Below, one piece after another: positions 7,103 through 15,258 of a stretch of DNA of 54,697 bases (position 1 is the stretch's first letter; each line of letters begins with the position of its first letter). Where the stretch lies: the IMG/VR virus record IMGVR_UViG_3300046507_000245, positions 1 through 54,697 of that record, one strand, 5' to 3'. Made by a program: the position numbers and the translations under genes. This DNA is from a virus. Under the pieces are notes generated by a model. The model did not search any database, was not told the origin of the DNA, and saw only the letters and a list, made by a program, of their open reading frames with translations.

Positions 7103-7483
7103 TTAAGCAGTCGCTGGCCCGTTCCAGTGCGAACCACCGCCACCGATCCGCACGCCGACCCACATCAGCCACCGGCGCCATGCCGGCACACCAGTAACAG
7201 CCGACGCCTCGCGCAGCACTGCGTCGGCAATGTTTCGCGGCACCGGATGCGTCGAATAGATGAAGTCGTGGACGACGCTCGCCTCGTTCGACGTGCCGCC
7301 GGCCAGCAGGTAGGCGATCGGCATGCGCGGCACTGACGCCAGATCGGTGATAAAGCCGGTCGGCACCGTGAAGGTCATGCCAGCGACGTCGGACTGATAG
7401 ACGAGCGGCGCGATCAAGCGCCAATGCCCGTCATCCTTTCCGGTCGCGTTCTCCATCTGCAATTCAGTCAGGAAAGCACTCAC
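7103..7483 (-). CDS. DUF1353 family phage protein
   Basis: 126 residues. FTVPTGFITDLASVPR followed by ASVVHDFIYSTHPVPRNIADAV matches DUF1353, a family of small phage proteins found near lysis genes, with conserved D-x-A-S-V-P-R and H-D-x-x-Y. GTG start in a GTGA overlap with the preceding gene. It is the last gene of the leftward late block. Molecular role unknown. Confidence 0.88.
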   Translation of the reverse strand: MSAFLTELQMENATGKDDGHWRLIAPLVYQSDVAGMTFTVPTGFITDLASVPRMPIAYLLAGGTSNEASVVHDFIYSTHPVPRNIADAVLREASAVTGVPAWRRWLMWVGVRIGGGGSHWNGPATA

Positions 7484-7908
7484 GATGCGGCCGCCCCGCT
7501 TGCTGGCGCGGCCGACGTCGGCACGACCGTGGCCAGCGCGGCGTCGATCATCGCTTGCACCGTGCCGATCGCAAGCACGGCTTTCGTCTTGTCGTCCTTC
7601 GCGAGTTGCGAGGCGTTGACGAGATCAATCAGCAGCGGCGCGACATCCTTCGATAGCGATTGCAGGTTGACTTGCGTCACGGTCGACGATGCCGCACACA
7701 CCTTGTCGACGGCCGGCTGGATCTTTCCGGTCAGAGTGTCCTGTGCGCCGCCGGTGAACAAGCCAGCTTGCGACAGCGTCGAGAGTTCGTCAGTTACGAG
7801 CGGGCACGCGCGCGCGGCGATCTGTGCGGGGGTTTGCGGCACCGTGGCGCATGCGACGAGTGCGAGCGCGACAAGGCCTGCCGCGAGCAGCATGAGAAAG
7901 CGTTTCAT
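7480..7908 (-). CDS. phage lipoprotein, possible spanin
   Basis: 142 residues. A lysine-containing signal peptide ends in the lipobox LVAC, predicting lipidation of Cys20. The mature part is helical and ends in a moderately hydrophobic segment (KAVLAIGTVQAMIDAALATVV) and an Ala/Ser-rich tail. It lies directly after the holin-like gene. A lipid anchor plus a C-terminal hydrophobic stretch would fit a single-protein spanin, but hydrophobicity is borderline. It could equally be a lipoprotein of unknown role. Confidence 0.75.
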   Translation of the reverse strand: MKRFLMLLAAGLVALALVACATVPQTPAQIAARACPLVTDELSTLSQAGLFTGGAQDTLTGKIQPAVDKVCAASSTVTQVNLQSLSKDVAPLLIDLVNASQLAKDDKTKAVLAIGTVQAMIDAALATVVPTSAAPASGAAAS

Positions 7909-7944
7909 GTGGATTTCCAGAGAGTGCCGCGACGCGGCGGGTGA

Positions 7945-8163
7945 TTACTGCGCGGGGACGACGGATTGCTTGGCGGCGACGCGCGCGGCGATATAGTTCA
8001 GCGCGGCGTGCGCGCCGGACGCGAGCACGCCGGCGACGAGTGCCGAGACACTGGCCGGGACCGGCACATGGAGCGCGAGACCGAGCGCCCACTCGACGGC
8101 GGGCATGAGGGTCGCGGTGCTGATGGCGACGCCGCCGGTGACGACTGCAGAATTTTGAGTCAT
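7945..8163 (-). CDS. putative holin
   Basis: 72 residues with two hydrophobic segments (about 8-32 and 38-60) joined by a short proline-containing turn and a basic C-terminal end (ARVAAKQ). This is the usual plan of small phage holins. It lies just before the lipoprotein gene, but is separated from the endolysin by about 2.7 kb of fibre genes. It should form the membrane lesion that releases the endolysin. ATG 8163 is preferred over an upstream in-frame codon at 8178, which lies in the terminator. Confidence 0.7.
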   Translation of the reverse strand: MTQNSAVVTGGVAISTATLMPAVEWALGLALHVPVPASVSALVAGVLASGAHAALNYIAARVAAKQSVVPAQ

Positions 8164-8179
8164 GGATGCTCCAGGCAAG

Positions 8180-8200
8180 AAAAAACCCGCCGAAGCGGGC
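8180..8200 (-). terminator. rho-independent terminator, leftward
   Basis: On the minus strand CCCGC-TTCG-GCGGG is followed by six T residues. It separates the fibre/adaptor genes from the holin-lipoprotein-DUF1353 group and may attenuate read-through. Confidence 0.75.
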
Positions 8201-8225
8201 TGAAGTTTGCGGCAGTGAATCTCGA

Positions 8226-8540
8226 CTACGACGACACGCCAAGCAGAAGCCGCGGGCCGACCGAAACCTGCATCGTTCGGCTATCGACACGAAGGTTTGT
8301 CGTGATCGTGACCGTCACGTTGTACGTTGTTCCGCTGACGCCGCCGCCGAGCCAGAAGGTGACAACTGCGCCTGACATGGTGTGTGTCGTGCCGGGCGGA
8401 TTGACTGTGATTCCTGCATCGGCCGCGATGACAGGCTCACCCTGGATCGTTTCTCCTGATGCCAGCCAGTTTGTCCAGTCCATCTGGTAGTCGAGGACAG
8501 CGGCCGGCGCTTTTGTCGGCAGCGGCGCGAGAAGAATCAT
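8226..8540 (-). CDS. fibre-tail adaptor protein
   Basis: 104 residues. LDYQMDWTNWLASGETI, a central TFWLGGGVSGTTYNVTVTI and the ending SRTMQVSV match a known family annotated as phage fibre-tail adaptor. It is a small Ig-like beta-sandwich that attaches fibres to the virion. AAGGGAATTCC precedes ATG 8540. Its place beside the two fibre-like genes supports the call. Confidence 0.8.
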   Translation of the reverse strand: MILLAPLPTKAPAAVLDYQMDWTNWLASGETIQGEPVIAADAGITVNPPGTTHTMSGAVVTFWLGGGVSGTTYNVTVTITTNLRVDSRTMQVSVGPRLLLGVSS

Positions 8541-8559
8541 GGAATTCCCTTGTGTAAGG

Positions 8560-9900
8560 TCAGATTGCGGTCGTCTGCCGCTTTTCCGGCGGGACGATAA
8601 AGCGGCGCAACTCCGCGCTGACTGACGTGCGCCGCGCTTCTGACGGCAGGACAAAGCACCTTGATTCGGCTGCCACCAATCCTGATCGCCGCTCTGCTGG
8701 CACAACGAACTGGATCGGCTTCGAGGTGCTTGCCGAGGCTGGACCGGTCACAGCCCCAGATGCGAGAGCCGTGTTCGGGTTCTGCGCGCTGGCGTTAGCG
8801 CCGCTTACAGCGATGGTGCCTGCGCCAGACGACATTGCCGCGGCCTGCGTCGACAGGCCCGATCCAAATACAGAAACCGCGCCAGTCGCCGCCGAAAGAT
8901 TCGCAGCCTGAGTGCTAGCCGCACTGCCTTGCGCGATATTGCCGATTGCACCCGAAGCATTCGAGACGTTCGGCGTTTGCGTGCTGGATGCGGAACCGGA
9001 AACCTTGACTGCACCCGATGCCGCGCTTACGTTGGCTTGCTGTGTAGAGGCGCTGGCACCAGAAACCGACACAAGGCCCGATGCAGAGTCTGAATTCGCG
9101 GCCTGAATCGACGACCCAACGCCGCCGACAATCACGACACCAGATGCAGCGCTCGCGTTCTTTGTCTGCGTAGATGCCGCGGCACCTGAAACGGAAATCT
9201 TCCCGCTTGCAGCGCTAACGTTGGATGCCTGCGAGCTTGCCGCCGAAGCCGAGACGCCGACAGATGCCGAAGCGGTCGAGACATTCAATTGTTGCGTGCT
9301 AGCCGCCGAGCCCGTCACCGTGGCAGCAGAGGCGAGGTATTTAGCCGCGCCGAGCCAGGTATTGCCGCCAGACTGAAGCGTTTTAACCGTGCAGGCGATC
9401 GTGAGCGTTTGGCTAGCCGAGTTCGCCGAGTAGGTTAGCGTGGTGCTGTAATAGCCAGGATTGCCGGCTCCCGTGGCCGTAGGCGTGTGCGTTACCGCCG
9501 TCGCGCTTCCATCCGAGAGCGTTGCGACGAGCTGCGCTGCGCAACTATTGGCGCCCCAATAGATCGTGACCGTACGCGAGGTCGTGTCAGCCGGCAGCGT
9601 GAACTGGAAACCCTGCCCGACAGCCGGCGTCGTGGCCTGTTCAGCAATACCCTCTGTTACGGCTGTTCCTGACGCTTGGGGCGTACCACCTGTCCACGTA
9701 TAGCCGATGCCAAACGTGAATGTGCCCATCGACACACCTGAGCCCAGCAGGGTAGCCAGGCCGATAGTCGAGCCGCCGCCACTTTTCCGGTTAGGCGTCG
9801 TTACCGAGTGATACTCGATCCAGTCGGTTTGCGCAGGAGACGAAAGATTGAATGTCTCTGTGCCGGCAAGAATGGTTGTCGAGCCGGATAGGCTGCCCAT
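8560..9900 (-). CDS. repeat-containing tail fibre protein
   Basis: 446 residues. The N-terminal 195 residues are beta-rich and probably form an attachment domain. Residues about 198-388 consist of nine units of about 21 residues with the pattern ASTQ-xx-N-x-SxASG-x-V-x-VSG, low in charge and rich in Ala, Ser and Gly, as expected for a fibrous shaft. The C-terminal 55 residues carry an imperfect internal duplication (FVVPAERRSG, FVLPSEARRT, FIVPPEKRQT). The role in host binding is inferred from composition and position next to the adaptor. Confidence 0.8.
   Translation of the reverse strand: MGSLSGSTTILAGTETFNLSSPAQTDWIEYHSVTTPNRKSGGGSTIGLATLLGSGVSMGTFTFGIGYTWTGGTPQASGTAVTEGIAEQATTPAVGQGFQFTLPADTTSRTVTIYWGANSCAAQLVATLSDGSATAVTHTPTATGAGNPGYYSTTLTYSANSASQTLTIACTVKTLQSGGNTWLGAAKYLASAATVTGSAASTQQLNVSTASASVGVSASAASSQASNVSAASGKISVSGAAASTQTKNASAASGVVIVGGVGSSIQAANSDSASGLVSVSGASASTQQANVSAASGAVKVSGSASSTQTPNVSNASGAIGNIAQGSAASTQAANLSAATGAVSVFGSGLSTQAAAMSSGAGTIAVSGANASAQNPNTALASGAVTGPASASTSKPIQFVVPAERRSGLVAAESRCFVLPSEARRTSVSAELRRFIVPPEKRQTTAI
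8737..9309 (-). repeat. nine tandem 63-base units in the fibre gene
   Basis: The DNA encoding residues about 198-388 of the fibre protein repeats with a period of 63 bases (21 codons); one unit is 69 bases. Units have diverged, so this is an old, selected protein repeat rather than a recent DNA expansion. Confidence 0.75.
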
Positions 9901-9918
9901 GCGCGCCTCCGGTTACAT

Positions 9919-10332
9919 TCAATTGCCGTTAGTGATGGTCCAGCCCGAGATGCTTACTTGCTGCCCCGTCGCGATACTGGTCGTGCCGGTCAGGTTCAAG
10001 TCAGCTCCAGACGTCCCGACGCTGCCGTCGATCAGGGCCGTGCCGCCCGAAGTCGTGAGGCGATACCAGGTGGCCGCAGTGCCTGCGCCAGCACCAGCCG
10101 TCCCGGTGCCATTGGCGATCGCGCCGACAGTCAGGATGCCAGCGGATGAACTGCCGAACGTGGCCGCGCACGTGTGCGTCGAGAGCGCAACTTGCGATGT
10201 TACCGCCGTGTCTGGCGATGCAGGCTGGCTGCCGCTGTAGAGGGTGAGGACTGCAGATGCGCCGGCGGCCGTCGAGATCGCGGCCTGCTGTGACGTTTTG
10301 AGCGCTGCGTTGTACTTGAGATTCGAGGCCAT
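9919..10332 (-). CDS. tail fibre-associated protein
   Basis: 137 residues. MASNLKYNAALKT, LTLYSGSQPASPDTAV and the C-terminal TALIDGSVGTSGADLNL belong to a beta-rich phage family commonly found beside tail fibre genes. It is probably a structural component of the fibre or its base. No enzymatic motif. Confidence 0.75.
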   Translation of the reverse strand: MASNLKYNAALKTSQQAAISTAAGASAVLTLYSGSQPASPDTAVTSQVALSTHTCAATFGSSSAGILTVGAIANGTGTAGAGAGTAATWYRLTTSGGTALIDGSVGTSGADLNLTGTTSIATGQQVSISGWTITNGN

Positions 10333-10379
10333 GTGCTTTCCCTATGGACGAAAAAATTCCGCGATGGGGCGGGCTGTAT

Positions 10380-10856
10380 TCAAACTTGGTCGTGATGGAT
10401 GACTTCGGTCGGCGAGAACCGTGCGCCGTCCTTGAGATAGCGCTGCATGCGCCACAGGGGATAGCTGATGTTGTGGATCCCGGCATCCTTGCCCGTGTGA
10501 TGCAACTTGCAGAGAAGCAACCCCTGCCCCGTCGGGCCCATGTCGTCGACGAACGCGTACGGGTCAGCAGGATCGAAGTGATCCCAATCAAAGTTCGGGA
10601 AGTCGGCCTTGACCAATTCCCAATCGATCTCACCCTCTGCAAAGCTGCGCTCGACACCTACGTGATGCGCCTCGAGCGGCTCGCCCGCTTCCTCTGCGGT
10701 GCGCTGGCAGATGTAGCAGCGCGGCGGGTGTTGCGACGCCAACAGCGCGTGCTTCGATCTCGTGAATAGCGCGGTCGTCGTGCGTGGTGCGTGCCCAGGT
10801 GTGATGACATCCTCGACAAGCGTCGACTTCAATTCGTGATCTTGTGTGACTGGCAT
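10380..10856 (-). CDS. HNH-type nuclease-like protein
   Basis: 158 residues. RCYICQRTAEEAGEPLEAHHVGVERS supplies a CxxC and the His-His of an HNH site, and GLLLCKLHHTGKDAGIHNI supplies the second metal-binding half. A conserved family found in phage tail/lysis regions has this layout. Its role could be DNA processing or homing. ATG 10856 is chosen because the longer frame runs through a terminator. It lies between the endolysin and fibre genes. Confidence 0.75.
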   Translation of the reverse strand: MPVTQDHELKSTLVEDVITPGHAPRTTTALFTRSKHALLASQHPPRCYICQRTAEEAGEPLEAHHVGVERSFAEGEIDWELVKADFPNFDWDHFDPADPYAFVDDMGPTGQGLLLCKLHHTGKDAGIHNISYPLWRMQRYLKDGARFSPTEVIHHDQV

Positions 10857-10861
10857 AGGCG

Positions 10862-10884
10862 TAAAAAAACCGCCCGTAGGCGGC
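10862..10884 (-). terminator. rho-independent terminator, leftward
   Basis: On the minus strand a stem CCGCC/GGCGG runs into seven T residues just after the endolysin stop. Confidence 0.75.
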
Positions 10885-10905
10885 TTGTGTGGATGCGGTT
10901 GATGG

Positions 10906-11556
10906 TCAGATGCCGAGCGCGTGCTTTGCGGCCGCATGGAGCGCAGCTCGTCCGTCCGCGCCCTTCATCGCCGGGCCGTTGATCCGGCGCGTGATGCTGT
11001 CGAATGCGCCAGCGTCAGCCAGCGTGTTGCAGCCGTGCTCGATCCAGAACCACCCGGCAGACAAAGCTGCGAGTGCCGGGTCTGCGCGCAACTTGTCGGG
11101 CGAACTCAGCAGGTCGAGCGAGATGTCGCGGCCGAACGCGGCGAAGTTGTCGTGAAACGTGAGTTGGATCAGGCCCGATCCGCGGTACTGCCAGCCGTCG
11201 CCGGTCGAGCTGTCGCCGTTGCCGTACTGGTTGGCGTACACGATCGACGCGATGCGCTGCTGCCGCGCGAGCGGCACGACCGTTTCGCCAGGCTGGCGGC
11301 CGAGCGTGTTGGCCAGCGCGAACGGCATCTTTCGCGGCCACGTCGCCATCAGGCCCGGCACGCCGTAGTTGAACGACTCGACCGTTGCCGAGAGGCCGGC
11401 GGACTCATAGCCCACTTGCGAGAGAAACGCGGCGAGCCGCTCGGGCGTGTTGACCGAGTAGCGATCGCAGGCGGCTTGCAAGGGGGCTGCAAATCGGGCG
11501 GCATTGGCAGCGCTGGCACCACATGCGACCTGAAGTAGTGCTGGCGTGATGGTCAT
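10906..11556 (-). CDS. endolysin, glycoside hydrolase 19-like
   Basis: 216 residues. FLSQVGYESAGLSATVESFNYG, followed by ANTLGRQPGETV, YANQYGNGDSSTGDGWQYRGSGLIQLT and GWFWIEHGCNTLAD, is the characteristic GH19 chitinase-like endolysin sequence, with a catalytic Glu in GYESAG. It should cut the glycan strands of peptidoglycan at lysis. No signal peptide, so release through the holin is expected. GTGA/ATGA-type overlap with the upstream membrane protein gene. Confidence 0.93.
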   Translation of the reverse strand: MTITPALLQVACGASAANAARFAAPLQAACDRYSVNTPERLAAFLSQVGYESAGLSATVESFNYGVPGLMATWPRKMPFALANTLGRQPGETVVPLARQQRIASIVYANQYGNGDSSTGDGWQYRGSGLIQLTFHDNFAAFGRDISLDLLSSPDKLRADPALAALSAGWFWIEHGCNTLADAGAFDSITRRINGPAMKGADGRAALHAAAKHALGI

Positions 11557-11819
11557 GGCTTGTCCGCTTTGAGGTCCAACTTGTCCTCGATCCGCTCGAG
11601 CTTTGCGAAGACGGCCTTGATCGCGTCGCTCAGCGTGTCAAACGTCTGTCGCATCGAATTCGCTGTCACGTATTCCTTCGCGCAGTACAGCTCGAACTCG
11701 GCCAGCTTCGTCTCGGCCTTCTCGACGCGAGCGTGGACGCTTCGAAACAACCACCACACCACGGCACTAGCCGCAGTCGCGGCTGCGAGCAGCCAACTGT
11801 TCAAAACGTTGAGATCCAT
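11553..11819 (-). CDS. small membrane protein with coiled coil
   Basis: 88 residues. An N-terminal transmembrane helix (NSWLLAAATAASAVVWWLF) is followed by a charged coiled coil and an amphipathic end (AVFAKLERIEDKLDL). Such proteins often precede endolysin genes in phages. The architecture fits an inner-membrane spanin subunit or an accessory holin, but it is short for a spanin. The gene overlaps the endolysin start. Confidence 0.7.
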   Translation of the reverse strand: MDLNVLNSWLLAAATAASAVVWWLFRSVHARVEKAETKLAEFELYCAKEYVTANSMRQTFDTLSDAIKAVFAKLERIEDKLDLKADKP

Positions 11820-11828
11820 CGGGCTTCC

Positions 11829-11857
11829 AAAAAGAAAAAGCCGCCTCGCGGACGGCT
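11829..11857 (-). terminator. rho-independent terminator, leftward
   Basis: On the minus strand AGCCG...CGGCT forms a stem followed by TTTTTCTTTTT. It stops leftward transcription (including RNA antisense to the 11961 gene) just before the lysis genes, which may then rely on read-through or antitermination. Confidence 0.65.
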
Positions 11858-11895
11858 GGGTGATCGGCTGATGGCAGCCGGACGAAACAAATTTC

Positions 11896-11924
11896 TTGCC
11901 TTTACGATACTTTGATAGTATCGT
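11896..11924 (+). promoter_or_regulatory. promoter with embedded operator
   Basis: -35 TTGCCT (11896-11901), 17-base spacer, -10 TATCGT (11919-11924), with a perfect operator GATAC-TTTGATA-GTATC at 11906-11922. The 17-base operator is identical to that at 35133. It drives the rightward gene at 11961. Confidence 0.78.
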
Positions 11925-11960
11925 TTATCCAGAAGTGATACCAACCAACTGGGGGAAGAA

Positions 11961-12701
11961 ATGAACATCATCAAAGCAAATCGGTCGCCGCGTACGGCCA
12001 AATTCATGGCGGCAGTAATCGCACTGGCAGCAGCATTCTCAGCGACTACCGCGAGCGCTGACAGCATCACCGACTACGTGCATCTCGAACTCGGCGCGGG
12101 TGTTTCCAGATACGGCACCCAGGGCGATAACACGTGGTATCAGCAAGGCATGCCGCATCAACTCGGGTTGAGCGCGCCGGTGCTGTCAGCCGGCTTCACG
12201 GGACCGCTCTACACCCGTGAATCGTGGGGCATCGATTGGCATGTCAATTACGTGAGCCTCGGCCACGTTTCATCGGACTGCACGTGTACGCCGATGGACC
12301 AGAACTACAGCACCAAGACCCATCAGAAACTCGGCCTCTATAACGTGCCGGACGCGAATTTCGTGGGCAACGGCAACGCGCAAGGCATTTCGATCACCGT
12401 TGAGCCGTACTTCAAATACCAAGGATGGCGCCTTGGGGCCGAGGCTGGTCTGTATCCCTATCGTCCTGATTGGGACGTAACTGTCTACAACTGGGCGCCG
12501 GGGCCGGGCGTGCCGACTTCAACTATCCATGCCGATACGCCGCACGCATGGCAACTCGGCAAGGTCGTAGGCTTGTCCGTTGGGCGTGGCCCGCTCTCGC
12601 TGTCCTACCAGCACTACTGGCTCCCCACCCGCTTCGACTCAGCGCACTCGCCAGCCATCTGGTCGGGCGCGGATGTGCTGATGGTGAAGTATCGATTCTG
12701 A
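11961..12701 (+). CDS. outer-membrane beta-barrel protein (accessory)
   Basis: 246 residues. A signal peptide ends at about residue 34 (TTASA/DS). The mature part shows alternating aromatic-rich strands typical of small beta-barrels (VHLELGAGVSRYG, VEPYFKYQGWRLGAEAGLYPYR, LSLSYQHYWLP) and ends in VKYRF, the C-terminal Phe signature for outer-membrane assembly. It lies on the opposite strand inside the late block with its own promoter-operator, the mark of an accessory 'moron' gene. It could change the cell surface or exclude other phages. That role is inferred. Confidence 0.8.
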   Translation: MNIIKANRSPRTAKFMAAVIALAAAFSATTASADSITDYVHLELGAGVSRYGTQGDNTWYQQGMPHQLGLSAPVLSAGFTGPLYTRESWGIDWHVNYVSLGHVSSDCTCTPMDQNYSTKTHQKLGLYNVPDANFVGNGNAQGISITVEPYFKYQGWRLGAEAGLYPYRPDWDVTVYNWAPGPGVPTSTIHADTPHAWQLGKVVGLSVGRGPLSLSYQHYWLPTRFDSAHSPAIWSGADVLMVKYRF

Positions 12702-12758
12702 CCATTTGGCCGTGGCTGTGGCAAAATCCGGTTCCATCATAGGAATGGCGAGAGAAAA

Positions 12759-12953
12759 ATGGAATGGATTAACGCAGAAACGAACCCGCCCAGCACATGT
12801 AAGGACTATGTATGCATTGCGCATGGAAAAATGGTCGTCGCGACACTTCGCGAATATTTCTATGACGTGAAGCGGCCGAACTGGAGCGTCGATGGTGTGA
12901 CGCATTATCTTCGGGAAATGCCGTCGCTTCCCGATGATGCCAACCAGAACTAG
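12759..12953 (+). CDS. DUF551-like small protein
   Basis: 64 residues. The start MEWINAETNPPS, a central VCIAHGKMVVATL and the ending GVTHYLREMPSLP follow the DUF551 pattern (W-I-x...P at the start, T-H-W/Y-x-P-L-P at the end) of small phage proteins of unknown function. It follows the outer-membrane gene on the same strand and probably shares its promoter. Its end overlaps the convergent gene by four bases. Confidence 0.7.
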   Translation: MEWINAETNPPSTCKDYVCIAHGKMVVATLREYFYDVKRPNWSVDGVTHYLREMPSLPDDANQN

Positions 12954-13138
12954 GCGGGGGTAGGCATCGCCGCCTTCACCCAATCGGGCGAGCTGTCGTA
13001 ATAGGCGACATACCGCGGATCGGCCGTATCGATTTCCGCTTGGTACTGCCACGTCTCGAGCGGTTGCTCCCACCACGACCATCCGCACGGATCGGTCATT
13101 GCCGCGTCGACGAACTGCATCCAGATTTTTTCCATCAT
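12950..13138 (-). CDS. small tail-associated hypothetical protein
   Basis: 62 residues, tryptophan-rich (WSWWEQPLETW). The start overlaps the stop of the upstream fibre-like gene (position 13138), so it is coupled to it. Its place downstream of a fibre gene suggests a fibre chaperone or minor tail component, without motif support. Confidence 0.65.
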   Translation of the reverse strand: MMEKIWMQFVDAAMTDPCGWSWWEQPLETWQYQAEIDTADPRYVAYYDSSPDWVKAAMPTPA

Positions 13139-14526
13139 CAGATCTCGTAGGAATTTACGACGACAGTGTAGTTAGGCGTACCGGCCGTACTTGTTGCGGA
13201 GTAAAACATGCGCTGCGCGGTACTAAGTTTGAGTCGCGTGAGTGCAAGCGAATTGGACCCAGAGGCGGTCAGCGCGATACCAACAGTCTGCGCTCCCGTG
13301 CTTGCCGCACTGGAATACAGCGTGAGTGTAACGGTGCTTACCGATGTGTTTCCGGCGGTAAACTGTCCGGAGAAATTCTTGGCATTCGGCGGCACGGCCA
13401 GATTGTTTACCTGCGTCGGCGATGCCGCTACCGTGTTCGTTGACATAGCGGTGACATTGGCAATGTCGACTGACCGATCCATCACTACGCACGGCACAAT
13501 CAGCGACGATGCGTTGGTCGGCACGACCGTTATCAAAGCGCTCGCCGTATAACCGGCGGGCATATTTGCGCCGCCATAAATTTCCGCCCGGGTTGATGCA
13601 GCACTAGAAGCAAGCAACGCGCTGGCTTGCGTGGTCGGGTTATAAATGGCATATAACGCTAGGAAACTTGACGCGGGGATACTTCCCGTATCCATACCGT
13701 TCGCACCGACCGTCGCGCCGTTGAATGTCGCGCTGAACGATGGAACGGTGTATTTAAGGCCCGCTACCGTTTCAACCTGCACTTGACCAATATTTACAGT
13801 CAACGTCGCTGCCGCTGTAGTCTGAACAGCCGCCACATTGCGAGATACACCGACCACGCCAGTGCCTTGCTGGATCTGCGTCAGAAGCGGCGCGGTGAGG
13901 AACGGCGCGCCGGTGAACTGGCTGATGTTCGCCGACGTGATCGTGACTGCGCCAAACGCCACCGTGATGACCCAAAGGCCCGTGAAGCCAGAATCGACAG
14001 CAGGCGTCGTCTGCGTGCCGGTCGTCGCGGCAGTGCCCGCTTTCAGTTGAAGCTGAACCGTGTTGTCGCGGAACGTGGTGTTCGACGTGCCGGTGCCGTT
14101 CGGCCCGTTGAAGGCTTGGGCAGGATTCGCCGCGTTGTAATACGGCAGCACGGTCGAGCCGCCGTCAACTTCCTGAAATGCCGCTTCGACCAGGTAGTTG
14201 ATCGAGAAGCCTGCGGTCGTCGGCGCTGGGCAGGCGAAGTTCACGGCGTCGAGCAGAATGCCCTGCTTCACGATCTGGTGAGCGTCCGCGGTCAGCGACG
14301 AGTACGCGCCCGTGTCGGTGGCTTGCAGCGAGTACGCGCGGCCAGGGTTGACGTTCACCGTCATGCCCGCCGGCGACGTCGGGACGCAGCCGAGGCCCGA
14401 GAACAGCGTCGAGGTGCCGAGCATGTCCTGCAGAACGTGACCGAGCGCGATCATCGCGTTCTTGTTCGTGTTCAGTACGTCGACTTCCAGAGGGATCGCG
14501 CCCGGGTAAACGATTTGACGCTTCAT
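13138..14526 (-). CDS. tail fibre / collar-like protein
   Basis: 462 residues. The N-terminus (MKRQIVYPGAIPLEVDVL) is typical of proteins that follow the tail-tip genes in Mu/P2-like myoviruses. The body is beta-rich with many Thr, Ala and Ser repeats and no enzymatic motif, fitting a fibre or plug at the baseplate rim. GGAAGCC precedes the ATG. Downstream is the small 12950 gene. The class is secure; the exact position in the virion is inferred. Confidence 0.75.
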   Translation of the reverse strand: MKRQIVYPGAIPLEVDVLNTNKNAMIALGHVLQDMLGTSTLFSGLGCVPTSPAGMTVNVNPGRAYSLQATDTGAYSSLTADAHQIVKQGILLDAVNFACPAPTTAGFSINYLVEAAFQEVDGGSTVLPYYNAANPAQAFNGPNGTGTSNTTFRDNTVQLQLKAGTAATTGTQTTPAVDSGFTGLWVITVAFGAVTITSANISQFTGAPFLTAPLLTQIQQGTGVVGVSRNVAAVQTTAAATLTVNIGQVQVETVAGLKYTVPSFSATFNGATVGANGMDTGSIPASSFLALYAIYNPTTQASALLASSAASTRAEIYGGANMPAGYTASALITVVPTNASSLIVPCVVMDRSVDIANVTAMSTNTVAASPTQVNNLAVPPNAKNFSGQFTAGNTSVSTVTLTLYSSAASTGAQTVGIALTASGSNSLALTRLKLSTAQRMFYSATSTAGTPNYTVVVNSYEI

Positions 14527-14540
14527 GTAATGGCTTCCAC

Positions 14541-14570
14541 AAAAAGAAAACCCCGCTCAGTGGCGGGGTT
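14541..14570 (-). terminator. rho-independent terminator, leftward
   Basis: On the minus strand AACCCCGC...GCGGGGTT forms a long stem followed by TTCTTTTT. It separates the baseplate genes from the fibre genes. Confidence 0.8.
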
Positions 14571-14594
14571 GGATTGGAATGTTCTGTTGCTCGA

Positions 14595-15257
14595 CTAGCT
14601 GCTGATGCGCGTCCAGGCGATCGTGCCGGCGGGTATCACTGAAGCGATGGCCGCGTATATGTCGGCATCGCTAACCGACTGCTGGACCATTCCAAGGTCG
14701 GCGTACTCGCCGCGTGAGGCGATGCTGTAGCCGGATGGCGAGCTGCCGTAGCCCGCCACAGATGGGATGCCGGTCCCGATCGGGCGATACGCGGTCACGA
14801 AAGCCTGATACGACAGCAGCAGCGAGCCGTACGCACCGGCCACGCCATACCCGCACGCGTTGCCATAGCCGCCTGTATCAGCAGGCCGGCGAGGCTCGAC
14901 AATCAGCGGCGCGCGCCCTGTCAGCGTCGTGAGCACCTGCACTACGGCTTTGCGCGTCGCGCGCTCGCGGAACAGGTTGATCGTGATCCGGTTGCGGAAC
15001 GCGGTGTCGCTCTCGCCGGTCTTGCGCGGCAGCGTCGTGCCAAAGAAGTCGGCGGATACGACGTCGAGCCAGCCATCCGTCGCGGTCGCAATGCGCAACT
15101 GAAGCCGCGCGTACGAGAGCACCGTGTAGACGTTGGCGAAGATCGCCGCGAAGCCTTTCAGAAGCGCGGTCAGGATCGGCGGAGCGTCACCGAACCAGCC
15201 GCGCGGGATGAGCGCCTGAAGGCGCCCGAGCATGTCGTTGCTGTCACCAGTCGCCAT
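14595..15257 (-). CDS. baseplate/tail protein (gpI/DUF2313 position)
   Basis: 220 residues. The N-terminus LGRLQALIPRGWFGDAPPILTALLKGFA and the segment LPRKTGESDTAFRNRITINLF, followed by a Gly/Tyr-rich C-terminal part, resemble tail proteins encoded directly after baseplate protein J. In P2-like phages this slot links the baseplate to the fibres. It stops one residue-space from the J-like gene, so the two are probably co-translated. Confidence 0.75.
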   Translation of the reverse strand: MATGDSNDMLGRLQALIPRGWFGDAPPILTALLKGFAAIFANVYTVLSYARLQLRIATATDGWLDVVSADFFGTTLPRKTGESDTAFRNRITINLFRERATRKAVVQVLTTLTGRAPLIVEPRRPADTGGYGNACGYGVAGAYGSLLLSYQAFVTAYRPIGTGIPSVAGYGSSPSGYSIASRGEYADLGMVQQSVSDADIYAAIASVIPAGTIAWTRISS

Positions 15258-15258
15258 A

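Noticed and set aside
13678-13692. GATAC...GTATC in the fibre-like gene
   Set aside because: The spacer is five bases, not seven, and there is no promoter or gene start nearby; treated as chance.
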